Positions 25,039-36,600 of a DNA stretch of 64,000 bases are shown piece after piece (positions within the stretch are counted from its first letter, which is position 1; each line of letters opens with the position of its first letter). Origin of the DNA: Sediminicoccus rosea. GTDB lineage: Bacteria > Pseudomonadota > Alphaproteobacteria > Acetobacterales > Acetobacteraceae. The position numbers and the translations under genes were made by a program. The stretch is from NCBI RefSeq assembly GCF_033547095.1, contig NZ_CP137852.1, positions 3,589,501-3,653,500 on the forward strand, read 5' to 3'. The notes beneath the pieces were generated by a model that was not told the DNA's origin, searched no databases, and saw only the letters and a list, made by a program, of their open reading frames with translations.

Positions 25039-28000
25039 GGCGGCACCTTCATGAATCGCGCGACGCCGACATTCGCGGCCAGCACGGCGGAGATGGTGAC
25101 GTCCCGCGGCGCGGCCGCCATGTAGGTCGCGGGCAGCATCTGGCCGAGCACCGGGTCATCCAGATGTTCGGGCTCAACCGCGCGGATGCGCATCAGCTCC
25201 CAGCTGGAATCCAGCGCGCCGACGATATCCTCCCAGTGCCAGGTGCCATCTGCGGTGGCGGGCGTGACGAGCAGGAAGGATTGCGGCGCCTCCGCATTCG
25301 GCCGGTCGAAGTGGAAGGCGACGCCGGAGGCTTGCTTGTGCAGGTCCTCCACCTTCGTGTCGGGCGCGCGGCGGGCGCCGGGCAGCACCTCGGTCCATTC
25401 ATCGAGCACGAGGCCCTTGAAGCGCCCGCTGCCATCGGGCGGCGCGGCGAGATGCACGGTATGGAGCAGCCGCGTGCCGTCCAGGTCGTAATCCTCCGGG
25501 AATTCGAGGCCGAGCCAGCTATCCTTGGCGCGATAGGGCAATTGCACCGGCGCCAGCGCGATCTCCGCCACGCCCAGCGCCTCGCCGTAGAGCATGGCGG
25601 CTTCGAGCTCCTGCGCGGCGGGGCGCACCCGCGCAACACCGTGCAGCCACTCCTCGACCGGCAGCGGGATGCCGGCCGTCATGGTCAGGTGCTCCAGGGT
25701 CTCGCCCGATTGCGCGGTGGCCAGGGCCCTTTCGAAGCTGGCCAGCGGCGGGCCGGCCAGTGCGAAGCGCGGCAGGTGCAGGAAGCCCTCCCCGAACAGC
25801 GCCTCCGCGGCCGCGGCCGTCAGTTCCGCGCGGCGCGCCGCATCGGGCGCGGTCGCGGCCTCGGCCAGCCTCTCCGCCGCGGCCCGCGCGCGGCGGCCGG
25901 CCACATCGGCCAGCGTCCGCGCCAGGGCTTGAACCTCCGTGACACCGGCCGCCGCCTCCGCGCGCAGCTTCTCCGTCGTGACATCGCCGGTCGGGAAGCG
26001 GGTGTCGTCAAGGATGGCGTCGAGCGCGGTCGCCGCCACGCCGATCGCACCCGCGCGGGCCGTCGTGACGGCGCGCAAGCGATCGGTCAGGGCGGCGAAG
26101 GCCAGACGGCGCGCGCGCACCTCTGCCTCCAGCGCGGCCGTGTCGGCGCCGGCCGCGGGCAGCTTCGCCGGCAGTTCCAGGTCGGCCTCGCGCAGGATAG
26201 CATCCGCGGCCCCTGCTGGCGCCGCGGCAAGCCGTGCCAGCGCGGCGTCGCAGCGGACAAGGCGCGCCGTCCAGCCCTCCAGCAGGCTCCGCGCCTGGGT
26301 CATCACCATGTCGAGCAGGCGCCGCTGCATGTCGCGGACGCGATCCGGGCTGCTCTGCGCGATGCCGAAGCGCCCGGCCTCGATCAGATGCCCGGCTGCG
26401 GTCCCGATCAGCGCGTCGATCCCCATCAGGGCGCCGCCCAGCCGCGGCGCGGGATCTTCAAGCGCGGCGGCGCAGTCGGTGGCGAGCAGCCTCGCCGCAT
26501 CGCCCAGCGCGACAAGGCGGGCGAGCGGCGCGGCGAGCGACGCGCCCTCCTCCGTCACCGCCTGCGCATCCGCGAGCGTCGTCGCATTCTCCGGGATCAG
26601 GTCGGTCGGGCGCAGCGGGCGCGCGGATTTCAGCAGTGCCGCGACAGGTCGCAGAAGGGCTCCCGCTTCGAGCAGGCTGATACCGCCGGCCGGCCCCTCG
26701 GCGAAAGCGATGGCAAGCTTCGCATCGGGCCGGAAGCGCGCGGGCTCAGTCGTGAGAACATGCTCGGCGACCAGGGTGGACAGCGCCGCAAAGGCGCCCT
26801 CCAGCTCTTCCGAGCGCCAGAGATGCACGAGGTCGAGCGGTGCGAGGCCGAGTTCGGCCAGCGTGACCCAAGCATCCTTCGCCGAGCCGTCCACCGGATC
26901 CAGCCAGCGCACCCGACAGCCGATCTGGCCGAGTGGCGGCAGCACGCGGCAGAGCCACTCATCCAGCTCCGGCTCCGCCAGCGCGCGCGGCGTGGCGCCA
27001 GCAGCGGGAGCGACCTCCTCCTTCAGATGCACGGCGAGGCGCAGGGTCAGCGCGATGCCGCTCGCGGGCGTGCGCACCACCTCGGGCTCCGGCGCGGGCT
27101 CGCCCTTGGCGAAGGCGTCGAGCGCCGCGGCGGCGCGGTCGAAATTGCCCTGCACGGACTGGTGCACCGACTCCGCCAACGCGAGGTCGCCCAGCGCGTC
27201 GTGCAGCTCCTCGAGCCTCTGCGCCTCCTCGCTGATCACGCGCGCCTCCTCAGCCGTGGCCACCGGCAGCGTGGCGCCGAGCCCGAATGGATAGTCGCGC
27301 TGGCCGCTGGCGCGCATCTGCGCCAGCAGCTTCAGCCCGTCCACCACATTGCGCGCGGCCTCCTTGCCCTGGTCCGCCACGGGTGCCGCGGTTTCGGGAA
27401 GGCCGCCGGCGACCAGCGGAAAGGCGCGGCGCAGCTCCAGCAGGAAGTCGTCCGTCTCGGCCTCCGCCCAGCGGTCATGCAGGGCGCGCTCGAAGCGGTA
27501 ACCGAGCAGCGCCGCGAGGCTCTGCCCTGTCCGCATCCCGTCCATCAGCGCGAGCCCGGCACGAACCCGTTCGGAGGAGAGGTTCACGCCGACCGCCGCA
27601 CGCTCGGCATCGCTCTCCGCACTCATATAGGCGCTGCGCAGGATGGCAGCGGTGACCGCGTGATCCAGCGAGGGCGCATGGACAAGGCCGCCATTCGCCG
27701 TGTCGGCCAGCAGCTCCGGTAAGGTGCCCTGCGGGTCGAGCAGCTTCGCCTCGGCGTCGCTCAGTTCGGCCGGCGAGAGGCGACGCGCGCGCGGCCGCAC
27801 ATCCTGCAGCCAGCCATAGGCGCCGAGATGGATGCCCCGGCGCTTCATCCGCGCGAGTTGCGCGTTCGGGATCCCGAGCAGCCAGGCATCCAGCCGGTGC
27901 GAGCAGCTGTCGAGGTGATGGCGCAGCGCGCGATCCGCCTGCCCTTGGCTCGCGCCCGACATGAGGCGCAGCGCCGCGATCTGTTCGGCGAGGTCCTGCG

Positions 28001-30467
28001 TCTCCTTGCTGCGGCCAAGCTCCTTGGCAAGGAACTCGGCCATTGGCTGCAGCGGCTCCCCGGTCACGTCAGGTGCGGGTTCGAACAGGCTCTCCCAGCG
28101 GCTCTCGACCGGAAAGGCGCGCTTGGCGGTGATGTGGGGCAGCGCCTCCTCACGAAGGGCGGCGCGCGCGGCATCCTCAGTGAAGTCGCGCGAGCGGAGC
28201 CGCATCGCCACCGCCGCATCGCTGTAGCCGAGCAGCAGCGCATGGCGCAGCAGGATGTAGAGCAGCGCATGTGGCACGCGCCCATCAGGAAGGGTGGTCT
28301 GGTCGCGCACCATCTCGACCGATCGTTCCGCTGCCTCGGCGAGCCAGGCGATGTAGCGCTGGTGCTCCGTCTCGAAGCCCGGCTGCAAGGGCTCCGAGGC
28401 GACGGTGCCGCCATCCAGGACGCCCTGCGGGCCCTGCAGCATCAGCCGCGCGATCTGCGGCACCTCCGCTGGCGCGGCGCCGAGGGCCGCGAGGAAATCC
28501 ACCACCGCCCGCTTCAGCTCCTCCGGCTCCGGCAGGTCGGTCCAGGCGATGGAGACGAGGCGGAACAGGTTCGCCAACTGCCGGTCAGCCTGGGCGTAGC
28601 GGAAGTGGAACTCCGCCGAGGCGGGATGCAGGCCGAGCACGTCGAGCAGCGCCTGCCCGGCATCACCGGGTGCGCCCACCTGCGCGACCCCGTCGGCATA
28701 GGCGCGCCACCGGAGGCGCATCTCGTCCAGCAGCGGATGCATGCGGGCGAGGATATCCTCCCGGCCACGGCGGCCGTCCCGCTTCAGCCAGGCGATGCGG
28801 TCGAAGGCGGTCACCGGCAGTACGCCATAGGGTTGGCGCCCGATCCGGATGGCGGGCAGCCGCCCGCCGCCCGCCACATGCGCGATGAAATGGCGCCGCA
28901 CCTCGCCGATCGTCGCGCGGCCGACCACGGGGCTCAGCAGCGTGCCCAGGAAATAGCCGATCGTCCCCGGCCAGAGCGCGGCCCGCATCGCGCGCGCCAC
29001 CGCCTGGTCCTGCCCATCGGCGTTCAGCAGGCGCGCGGCCAGGGCCGGGTCCAGGCCCAGCGCCTCCGCCAGCACCTGCCCATCGCGCTTCTGCGACGCA
29101 TCCGCAGTGGGCGCGAAGAGGCCCTCGCCCATCACGGCGTCGAAGACGCGGTCCGGATCAGCGCGGCGGGCAAAGCCAGAATCACCCTCCTCGGTGTTGT
29201 TGGTGGGCGTGCCGTGCGGCACCAGCGCGAAATCCGCATTGGAGTGCAGGCGGTGCGTGACGAAGCGCGCGAGGCGCGCGGCGCCCTCGGCCGGGTCGGG
29301 CGTGGCACAGACGCCGATGACATAGAGCCGGTCGAAACCCTCGCGCGCCTCCTCGGCGGAGAGATCCACGCGGAAGCCCATGCCCAGCTTCACCGCCGTA
29401 TCGAAATCGGCGAGCCAAGCGGTCTCCTCCGGGAAGTTCAGCGCCGCGCCATCCGCCACCGGCGTCCCGCCGAGCAGCCCGCCAGCATCGAAGCCGACAT
29501 GCAACGGATGCGCCACCGGCTCTCCCAGTACCTCGCGCCGCGTGCCGGCGCGGGAGAGCACCAGCACGAAGCGCTCCGGCAGCGGGTCAGCGACGGCGGC
29601 CGCGTTCCAGGAGGCCGGCGCGGCCGGCGGATCCTCCGGCCATTGCAGGAACACGACGCCGGCCCAGCGGCGCGCACCGCCCTCGGGTCCGAAATCGGCA
29701 AAGCGGTGGGGCACATGGGTCTGCACCACCTCCGCCGCCACCGCTTCGCCGAGACGCGCGGCGAGCGCGTCGAAGGCGGCCTGCTGCTGGGCGGCGTCAC
29801 TCCCCGCATGCCACATCGCCTTCCAGAAGCCGCTGATCTCCTGCGCCTCGGCCGGCATGGCCTGCACGGGAATGACCAGGACCACTTCGACCTCGGCGGC
29901 CTTCGGCTCGTCCGCCGGGTTCAGCGGCGCGTAGCTGGCGACGATGTGGCGCGCACGGCCGGCACCATGGCTTGCGACCAGAGCGCGCCAGGCAGCACGA
30001 TGCCGCGCCTCCGATCCGGCGGCGCACCAGCGCTCCGTCCAATAGGTCTTGGCGCCGGCGAGCTCTGTGGCGCTGAGGCCCGGCTGGAAGGCATCCACCA
30101 GGCAGGAGTCGGGATAGACGCGGACCCAGAGCTGCGGATCGCCCCGCGGGCCACTGCCGAAGCGCGTTTCAAGCCGCAGCGGCAGCAGCAGCAGCGGGTC
30201 GCTGTCCGGCATGGCGCCGACCGCCTTGCGAGGATCGGAGAAGGCGGCGAAGGCAGCCTCCGCCGTGCGCAATTCCTCCCTCGCCTTTTCCATCCGGCCC
30301 AGAGATGCCTTGTCGGCGCGGCGCAGGCTCCGGGGCACCTCGCCATCGCCCGCCCCGCGCTCCGCCATGCGCAGCCGTGCGCGCGCATCGCGCGCGGCTG
30401 CCTCCGCTTCGGCGAGGGCCTGGCGGGCCTTGGCCAGGGTGGCGGCGCTATTCTCGAAGCCCGGCAT
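25035..30467 (-). CDS. Uncharacterised giant protein, gene 5 of the operon (1810 aa)
   Basis: The largest protein of the window. Residues ~5-75 are a charged coiled coil (ATLAKARQALAEAEAAARDA). A LLLLPLRLETRFG block follows near residue 95, then a GRLPAIRIGRQPYGVLPV block near 540. At about 985-1030 are VNLSSERVRAGLALMDGMR and ALLGYRFERALHD. The remainder is mostly helical, Ala/Leu/Glu-rich, with mixed beta near the end. There is no signal peptide, transmembrane segment, nucleotide-binding loop or recognisable catalytic motif. It starts 11 bases after the 1066-aa gene with GAGG before the ATG, and overlaps the 610-aa gene by four bases. Function unknown. Confidence 0.82.
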   Translation of the reverse strand: MPGFENSAATLAKARQALAEAEAAARDARARLRMAERGAGDGEVPRSLRRADKASLGRMEKAREELRTAEAAFAAFSDPRKAVGAMPDSDPLLLLPLRLETRFGSGPRGDPQLWVRVYPDSCLVDAFQPGLSATELAGAKTYWTERWCAAGSEARHRAAWRALVASHGAGRARHIVASYAPLNPADEPKAAEVEVVLVIPVQAMPAEAQEISGFWKAMWHAGSDAAQQQAAFDALAARLGEAVAAEVVQTHVPHRFADFGPEGGARRWAGVVFLQWPEDPPAAPASWNAAAVADPLPERFVLVLSRAGTRREVLGEPVAHPLHVGFDAGGLLGGTPVADGAALNFPEETAWLADFDTAVKLGMGFRVDLSAEEAREGFDRLYVIGVCATPDPAEGAARLARFVTHRLHSNADFALVPHGTPTNNTEEGDSGFARRADPDRVFDAVMGEGLFAPTADASQKRDGQVLAEALGLDPALAARLLNADGQDQAVARAMRAALWPGTIGYFLGTLLSPVVGRATIGEVRRHFIAHVAGGGRLPAIRIGRQPYGVLPVTAFDRIAWLKRDGRRGREDILARMHPLLDEMRLRWRAYADGVAQVGAPGDAGQALLDVLGLHPASAEFHFRYAQADRQLANLFRLVSIAWTDLPEPEELKRAVVDFLAALGAAPAEVPQIARLMLQGPQGVLDGGTVASEPLQPGFETEHQRYIAWLAEAAERSVEMVRDQTTLPDGRVPHALLYILLRHALLLGYSDAAVAMRLRSRDFTEDAARAALREEALPHITAKRAFPVESRWESLFEPAPDVTGEPLQPMAEFLAKELGRSKETQDLAEQIAALRLMSGASQGQADRALRHHLDSCSHRLDAWLLGIPNAQLARMKRRGIHLGAYGWLQDVRPRARRLSPAELSDAEAKLLDPQGTLPELLADTANGGLVHAPSLDHAVTAAILRSAYMSAESDAERAAVGVNLSSERVRAGLALMDGMRTGQSLAALLGYRFERALHDRWAEAETDDFLLELRRAFPLVAGGLPETAAPVADQGKEAARNVVDGLKLLAQMRASGQRDYPFGLGATLPVATAEEARVISEEAQRLEELHDALGDLALAESVHQSVQGNFDRAAAALDAFAKGEPAPEPEVVRTPASGIALTLRLAVHLKEEVAPAAGATPRALAEPELDEWLCRVLPPLGQIGCRVRWLDPVDGSAKDAWVTLAELGLAPLDLVHLWRSEELEGAFAALSTLVAEHVLTTEPARFRPDAKLAIAFAEGPAGGISLLEAGALLRPVAALLKSARPLRPTDLIPENATTLADAQAVTEEGASLAAPLARLVALGDAARLLATDCAAALEDPAPRLGGALMGIDALIGTAAGHLIEAGRFGIAQSSPDRVRDMQRRLLDMVMTQARSLLEGWTARLVRCDAALARLAAAPAGAADAILREADLELPAKLPAAGADTAALEAEVRARRLAFAALTDRLRAVTTARAGAIGVAATALDAILDDTRFPTGDVTTEKLRAEAAAGVTEVQALARTLADVAGRRARAAAERLAEAATAPDAARRAELTAAAAEALFGEGFLHLPRFALAGPPLASFERALATAQSGETLEHLTMTAGIPLPVEEWLHGVARVRPAAQELEAAMLYGEALGVAEIALAPVQLPYRAKDSWLGLEFPEDYDLDGTRLLHTVHLAAPPDGSGRFKGLVLDEWTEVLPGARRAPDTKVEDLHKQASGVAFHFDRPNAEAPQSFLLVTPATADGTWHWEDIVGALDSSWELMRIRAVEPEHLDDPVLGQMLPATYMAAAPRDVTISAVLAANVGVARFMKVPP

Positions 30468-30478
30468 GGCGAGTTCCC

Positions 30479-33400
30479 TCAGCTCCGCTTCAACATCTCG
30501 GCGGCGTGGATCGCGACCATCACGGGTGCCTGGTAGAGCAGATAGGCCCAGCGCGCCGCGGAGATGCCGGCCGCGAGAACCTTCCCATCGTCCTCGCGCT
30601 GGCGTGCCTTCTCCATGTCAGCGGCGCCGAGCGGCGCCAGCGCGGGGATCGTGACGGCCGGGTCGATGAACTGCCGCGTCGAGCCGGACGGGATCAGGTC
30701 CGTCCAGACGATGTCGTTCACCGTCTGCAACGCGCCGGTGCGCTGCGGATCGAAGCCGAAGCGCGGCTCACCGGGACGCTCCTTCAGCACAAAGAACCAG
30801 CCGGCATTGTCCGTGGTGGCCGGCCCGGCGACACGTCCCTTGGCCTCCTCCTCGTCAAGGTCGAAGCCGAAGAAGGTGATGTCCGGCTCCACCTGCGCCT
30901 CGAAGAGCGGAAAGCGCATCGCATCGCGCGGCGGATCGGCCAGCGCGCTCTCGGGCACGTCCAGCAGGCGGCGCTCGCGCGTCGGGTCGGGGCGGCCCGA
31001 CGCGTCCACGTCCCACACGGCGCGATGCGCGTAGATCACGGCGTTGGGATATTTCTTCAGCAGTTCGCCGCGGATCAGGAGCACGAGGTTCTCCCCCTGG
31101 CGCGCCGGATTTTCGCGGTTGTCATGCGTACCGAGGCGCGAGCGCCGGGGCCAGGTGTGGATCTTCGGGATGTCGCGCAGGCTTTCGCGGAAGGCCTCCG
31201 TATCGGTGCCGGGCGGCGCCACCTGGCCGCGTACGTCCCAGAACTGCCGGAAGACGGAGCCGCGCTGGTCCGTCGGATATTCACGCCACAGCAGCTCGCG
31301 CGCGAATTCGTGGTTGAGTCCGACCATATAGGCCTCGATGAAGGCCTGGTTTGTGACGACCGCGGTGATGCTGTTCTGCTTCACCAGCGAGAGGCCAGGC
31401 ATCAGGAATTCCTTCGAGACCTTCTCCAGCGGCTTGTACATCGGCGTGTCGATGACCGGATGGTGCATGATCTCATCGAATTCCTCCGGCAGTGCGGCGA
31501 GGATGCGCGGCGGGATCGAGAGGCCGTGCAGGGCGCGCGCGCGCAAGGTCACGCGCGGCTGAAGCGCGGAAGTGATGTCGCCCACCAGCCCACCGAGATC
31601 GAGTGCTGCGCGCGGCTCGCGCTTCGCCGCGGCATGGCTGGCGGCCACCAGGTCGAACCAGGCGGCGGCGGCCTCGACCAGGCGCTGCGTCTCCTCGCGC
31701 GCGCCGCGCTTCCCGTCGCGGGGCTCCGCACCCGGCTCGCCGATCGCGATGGTGGCGAGCTTCGGGATGGCCGCGAAGCGCTCCGCCGATGCCTCTGCAT
31801 CCGCCAGCAGCTTCGCCAGGGCCAGGCCGCCACGGTTGCGCTGCCGCTGGAAGCGCAACCGCGCCAGGAGACCTGGCACCGACTTCTCCGCCAGGATGTC
31901 GAGCGTCGGCAGGCCGCGCGGCGGGGCCTTGGGCGGCACGATGTGCAGGGCGCCATCGTTCAGCCGCGCGAGCATCTCGCCCGCATCGAGGCGCTTCTCC
32001 CGCGAGGCCAGACGGAACAGCCGCCCGCCTGGCCGCAATGCGCGGGAGGCGGCGGCCGAGAGCAGGCCGGCGCCGAGCCGGCTCGCATCCACCGCTGCGC
32101 GCGCCGTGCGCCCACCGCTACGCAGGCGGCGCTGGGCCGGGCGCGTCAGCCGCAGGAAGCGGTCGGGCTTCGCCGCGGCCGCCACGAAGCGACGAAGGAA
32201 CCACGCCTCCGAGACCTCGATCGCATAGCGGGTGTTGCGCAGCTTTCGGTTGGCCTTCACGACGTCGCCCACCTGCTCCCAGGCGGCGTCCATATACTCC
32301 TCCTGGCCCTGCTGGATCACCGTGGTGCCCGCGGCGGCCGCGACGCGATGCCGTGGGTCGAGGTTCAGCCCATGCACCCAGTTGTCGGTGTGCGGCAGCG
32401 GCGCACCGGTGGCGGTGGCCAGCAACCGGTCCACCGCTGCGTGCCAGCGCCCATAGAGCGGCGGCACCACCACCGGGTCGGGCGAGACATCCTCATCCGT
32501 CCCGTCCTCCGCCACCGCGCCGAGATCGAGGCCCGCCGCGTTCGCCGTGTCGTCATGCGCGTCGGGCGCGGCCTTGCGCAGATAGTCGTCAGCGAGATTG
32601 ATCAATCCCGCGAGTGCCGTCTGGAAGGGCTGCGGCGCTGGCGCGTCCCAGGCCTCGAAGGTCCGGCGGCGCGCGAGCGAGGGCGCATCCAGCACGGAAT
32701 CGGGCGCCCGCAGCGCGCCGCCCAGCTTCAGCACGCCGCCAAGCTGCAGGCGGTTGATCGCCGGCAGGTTGAGGCCCGGGCGAAGCACGTCCATGTCGCG
32801 GTAGCCGACCCGCGGATCGATGTTTGCCGCCTTCAGCTTGCGCACCAGCGTCTCGAAATCGCCGGTCTCCGCGGTGCGGAAGAACCAGCGGTGGTAGAAG
32901 GGCATCAGCAGCGGCTCGGGCCGGCCGGCATAGGCCTCCCACGCGCTCGTGGTGCCGGAGGGAACGGCGCCCGTCGCACCGAGCCCGGCCAGCCTTCCCG
33001 TCTCGTAGGCGGGCATCAGGAAGGCGTGGTAGGCGGTGTTGGGCTGCAGGCGACGCGGGCAGACCAGGCGCGACATCGCGACGTCCGGATCAGCGGCGAG
33101 CAGCGCCGCAAGGCGGGGCAGCACGGCCGCCATCTCCGGCGAGACGAACTCCGCCTCACTCCCGGCGAGCGAGGCGTTGACCTGCACATGCGCCCAGGCC
33201 CAGAGCTCGCGCGCGGGCGGGAAGGGATCGAAGCTCGCCGCGTGCACATAGGCCAGCGGCCGGCCGGCGAGGTCACTGCCCTCCTCGAACTCGGTCTCCG
33301 CCAGCACCACCAGTGCGATCCAGGGCGCGAGCCGCAGGCCGCCATGCGTCGGGCCCTCAGGCGAATAGCGCCAGGGCAGATCCTCGTCATAGAATTCGAC

Positions 33401-33679
33401 CTGCGCGAGGTAGTTGGGCTCGGCATTCGTCACCCAATGGTTGGGGTCGCGGCGGATGATCGCACGCGGCTCGATGCCGACCACGTCGCCGGGTCCATAG
33501 AGCGTCACGCCCTTCGTCACCGTGCTGGTCAGCGGCGCGCCGCCCGCCACCGGCTCGGCGCTCACCTGGAGGCCGACCTGAACGCTGGGCCGCAGCGCGC
33601 CGGCGGGCAGCGGCCCGCCGATCAGCCCGCCAAGGCCGCGCCGGTACCAGGGCAGGAAGCTGTAGACAGCGTTCGTCAT
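30479..33679 (-). CDS. Uncharacterised giant protein, gene 4 of the operon (1066 aa)
   Basis: Begins MTNAVYSFLPWYRRGLGG and overlaps the upstream 1150-aa gene by four bases (ATGA at 33676). Landmarks are NYLAQVEFYDEDLPWRYSPE followed by LAPWIALVVLAETEFEEG (about residues 85-135), an ARG/Arg-rich central region (residues ~515-560) and a C-terminal block NHEFARELLWREYPTDQRG with FRQFWD. The last resembles a conserved signature I recall from hypothetical proteins, unverified. No known enzyme motif or signal peptide. Its size and coupling to the neighbours suggest a component of a large assembly. Confidence 0.82.
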   Translation of the reverse strand: MTNAVYSFLPWYRRGLGGLIGGPLPAGALRPSVQVGLQVSAEPVAGGAPLTSTVTKGVTLYGPGDVVGIEPRAIIRRDPNHWVTNAEPNYLAQVEFYDEDLPWRYSPEGPTHGGLRLAPWIALVVLAETEFEEGSDLAGRPLAYVHAASFDPFPPARELWAWAHVQVNASLAGSEAEFVSPEMAAVLPRLAALLAADPDVAMSRLVCPRRLQPNTAYHAFLMPAYETGRLAGLGATGAVPSGTTSAWEAYAGRPEPLLMPFYHRWFFRTAETGDFETLVRKLKAANIDPRVGYRDMDVLRPGLNLPAINRLQLGGVLKLGGALRAPDSVLDAPSLARRRTFEAWDAPAPQPFQTALAGLINLADDYLRKAAPDAHDDTANAAGLDLGAVAEDGTDEDVSPDPVVVPPLYGRWHAAVDRLLATATGAPLPHTDNWVHGLNLDPRHRVAAAAGTTVIQQGQEEYMDAAWEQVGDVVKANRKLRNTRYAIEVSEAWFLRRFVAAAAKPDRFLRLTRPAQRRLRSGGRTARAAVDASRLGAGLLSAAASRALRPGGRLFRLASREKRLDAGEMLARLNDGALHIVPPKAPPRGLPTLDILAEKSVPGLLARLRFQRQRNRGGLALAKLLADAEASAERFAAIPKLATIAIGEPGAEPRDGKRGAREETQRLVEAAAAWFDLVAASHAAAKREPRAALDLGGLVGDITSALQPRVTLRARALHGLSIPPRILAALPEEFDEIMHHPVIDTPMYKPLEKVSKEFLMPGLSLVKQNSITAVVTNQAFIEAYMVGLNHEFARELLWREYPTDQRGSVFRQFWDVRGQVAPPGTDTEAFRESLRDIPKIHTWPRRSRLGTHDNRENPARQGENLVLLIRGELLKKYPNAVIYAHRAVWDVDASGRPDPTRERRLLDVPESALADPPRDAMRFPLFEAQVEPDITFFGFDLDEEEAKGRVAGPATTDNAGWFFVLKERPGEPRFGFDPQRTGALQTVNDIVWTDLIPSGSTRQFIDPAVTIPALAPLGAADMEKARQREDDGKVLAAGISAARWAYLLYQAPVMVAIHAAEMLKRS

Positions 33680-36600
33680 GCGGCCACCTCGAAGCCCGGG
33701 AGCACCTGCACGCGGCCCGCAAGCGAGGGGTCGGCGCGCAGCATCCCGGCCATATGGGCGCGCGCCTCCGCCTCGCTGCCGAAGGCGCCACCCGGCATGG
33801 CCGCATTGTCCAGGGCGGAGGCGACGACGAAGCGTTCACCCACCGCCTCGACCTTGTCGGCGAAGGGGACCTTCGCACGCTGCGCCTGTGCCGAGAGGCC
33901 CGAGCGGGAAACCGCCGCACCGGCCAGGAAGCGGCGCGAGAAGACGGCCTCGAGGCCGCGCAGGCGGCGCGCGGCGGGCGCGCCCTGCGTGTCGATCGTC
34001 GCAAGCTCGTAGCGGTTCGCGCGCTTGATGGCGGCAGCGGAGAAGGCGGTATGCCCGGCCGGCGTCAGCTCCACACCGCCGGTCATCGGCTCGAAGCCGG
34101 GGGCGGCCAGCCGATCCGCGTCGGACAGATCGTTGAACTGCGCCGCCGCGAAGCTCTCTTTCACATCGGCCGACTTCGCGAGACCACCGGGCAGGGCCGA
34201 GATCGAGAAGCGGCGCCCGTCGCGGGCCTTGCGGTTGCCGAGCTTCGCAACCGGCACGTCCAGCGGCACGAGCTTCTGCACGATGCGCAACGTGCCCGCG
34301 GGGTGCAGCACGAGCGCCGCCTCCTCCGGCGGCAGGCTGCGCATGGTGACAAGCCCGGTGCGGCCGGTGGGATTGAAGGCGCGCCAGTTCTCCTGCTTGT
34401 CGAGCTCGGCGGCCAGGAGCGGCAGGACCGCCACATCAGGCAGCGGCGCGCCACGCGGCTCGCCCCAGGTGACGTCGATGGAGACGCCGATGTCGAAGAA
34501 AAGCAGCGAGATCGAGGCCTCGCCGCGCGCACGCCAGGGCGTCGGCCCTTCCAGCCGGAGCCGGATCGAGAGGCCCCAGACGCCCAGGCCGAAGACCTTC
34601 ACCGAGAAATGCGACTGGATCTCGACGTCGAACGACAGCGGGGAGAATTGCAGCAGGGCGTCGAAGCTCGTCACGCTCTCGACGCTCAGCACCTCGAAGC
34701 CGAGGAAGATCTCGGCGCGCGCGCCGAACTGCGCGGTGTTGGAGGTGACGGCGAAATAGCCCTCCGCGCGGATCCGCGCCCAGCTCTCGTTCAGGATGGT
34801 GACCGAGATGCGCGTCGGCACTGGGAAGGGCAGCGGCGGCGGGGTGAAGCGCGGGTGGAAGCCGCCGATCGAGAGGACGAAGTTCGCGTCATCCCCGAAG
34901 GCCGCCAGCAGCCCCATATCGCCATCGAGGGTGATGAAGAGGATGCGTGAATCAAACAGGCTGGCGAAGAACCAGAGGCGCTGGCGGTCGAACTCGATGG
35001 CGCCGACGAAGCTGACCTGCAGGACCACGACCGGCGCGACCTCCGCCGGGAGCGCCACGCGCAGCACGCCGAGGATGGCGATGTTGCCCGGGATCTCGAT
35101 GATGACGCCGAGCGAGATCGAGACCAGCGTCGGCGTGCCCCAGCCCAACTTGGCCATGGGCCCGATCAGGAAGGTGCCTTCCTCCGGCGGGAAGATCGCG
35201 CGCAGGTCCGAAATGATGCGCGGCGCATTGGCGACGATGTCGCGCGGGAACATGATGTTGTTCACCGCGCCGTTGCGCACGCCGGCCACTAGCGCATCGA
35301 GGCGCATCGTGCGGTTCAGCCCCACAAGCCCGCCGACGCCGAGCAGCGTGAAGCCGTAGCCGAGCTGCAACCCCGTCGAGCCGAATTCCGCCGTGATGAT
35401 GACCAGCAGCGAGAAACCGTCGGAGCCATCCGGCATGCGCGTCGTCAAGATGCCGATGGCCTTGAGGCTCAGGAACTCGGCGAAGGTCAGCTCCAGCGCG
35501 CCGGCATATTCCCCTCGCTCCGCATCGATGAAGAGATAGCCGCCGCCGCGCACCACCCCTGCGTCGATGGACAGGCCGATGCCGTTCGGCGGCTTGAAGC
35601 CCACGGCGAGGTCGAGCGGGCCGAAGGCGCCGCGTCCATCGGCTGCGGGCACCAGAGAGAGGGTGATGCCGATATTCTCGACGCTCGCGCGCAGCGGGCC
35701 GAGATTGAGCGAGAAGCCGGCGCCGAGCGACAGCCGCGCGCCATCCGTCCCACCGCGCGCACTGACGTAGATCGTCTCGAGCTCGAAGATAGTGAGGTCG
35801 AGGTTGATGGGGATCTGGAACTCGATGCCGCCACTGCCCGCGATAGCGAGGCCGCTGCGCGAGGACCATAGCATGTCCACGCCGAAATCAGCGTCGAAGC
35901 CCTCGCCCAGCACCTGCCGGATGAAGCCGTCCGCCTCATCGAAGGCGACATGCAGCTTGAGCTTGCCGCCGCCAGCGCCGGTGTTTGCGCGGAAGAAGGC
36001 CTCCGGATTGGCGATGTTGCCGGCGAAGCCGCCTTCCACGGTGAACCCGTCGAGCTCGAGCCGGGTCTTTTCCCGCGCGCCGAACAGGAGATAGGGCTCG
36101 GATGGCGCGCCGATCAGGCTGATCTTGGCGGCGAGCTCCACGCCGGGGCCGGCGCTGGCCGTCACGCCATCCGGCAGGATCCGCAGCTTTACCGCATCGG
36201 TGGCGCCGAAGGCCCCAGCGATGCGCAACGTCACCGCCTCACCGAGCGGAATGTCCACGGCCGCGCCGCCCGCCAGGATCGGCGCGACCACCACCCCGGC
36301 AGGCGCGCCAGCGGCGGGGCTGCGGGGCACGGGCAGCAGCGAGAGCCCGGCGCGCCAGCGCGCACGCTCGGCCAGGTGCTCGCCATCCACCATCGTCCAG
36401 TCGAGTTGCCGGACGCCCTGCGCCGCGGCGTGGGCAAGATCGATCTGACCATCGGCGAGGCCGAGGCGCGGCGGCCCCGTCTCGGCCTGGTGTCCGAGCA
36501 CGAGCGCGATGCGCTCGAAGGTCGTGATCAGCCGGCGATGGTCGAAGCCTGGCGTCCCCCAGCCGAAGTTCTCCCGCAGCACGCCGCCCGGATCCCCCAG

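Noticed and set aside
25164-34012. Very long plus-strand frames opposite the giant operon
   Set aside because: Each is the antisense reading of a coupled minus-strand gene and lacks ribosome-binding sites or domain motifs.
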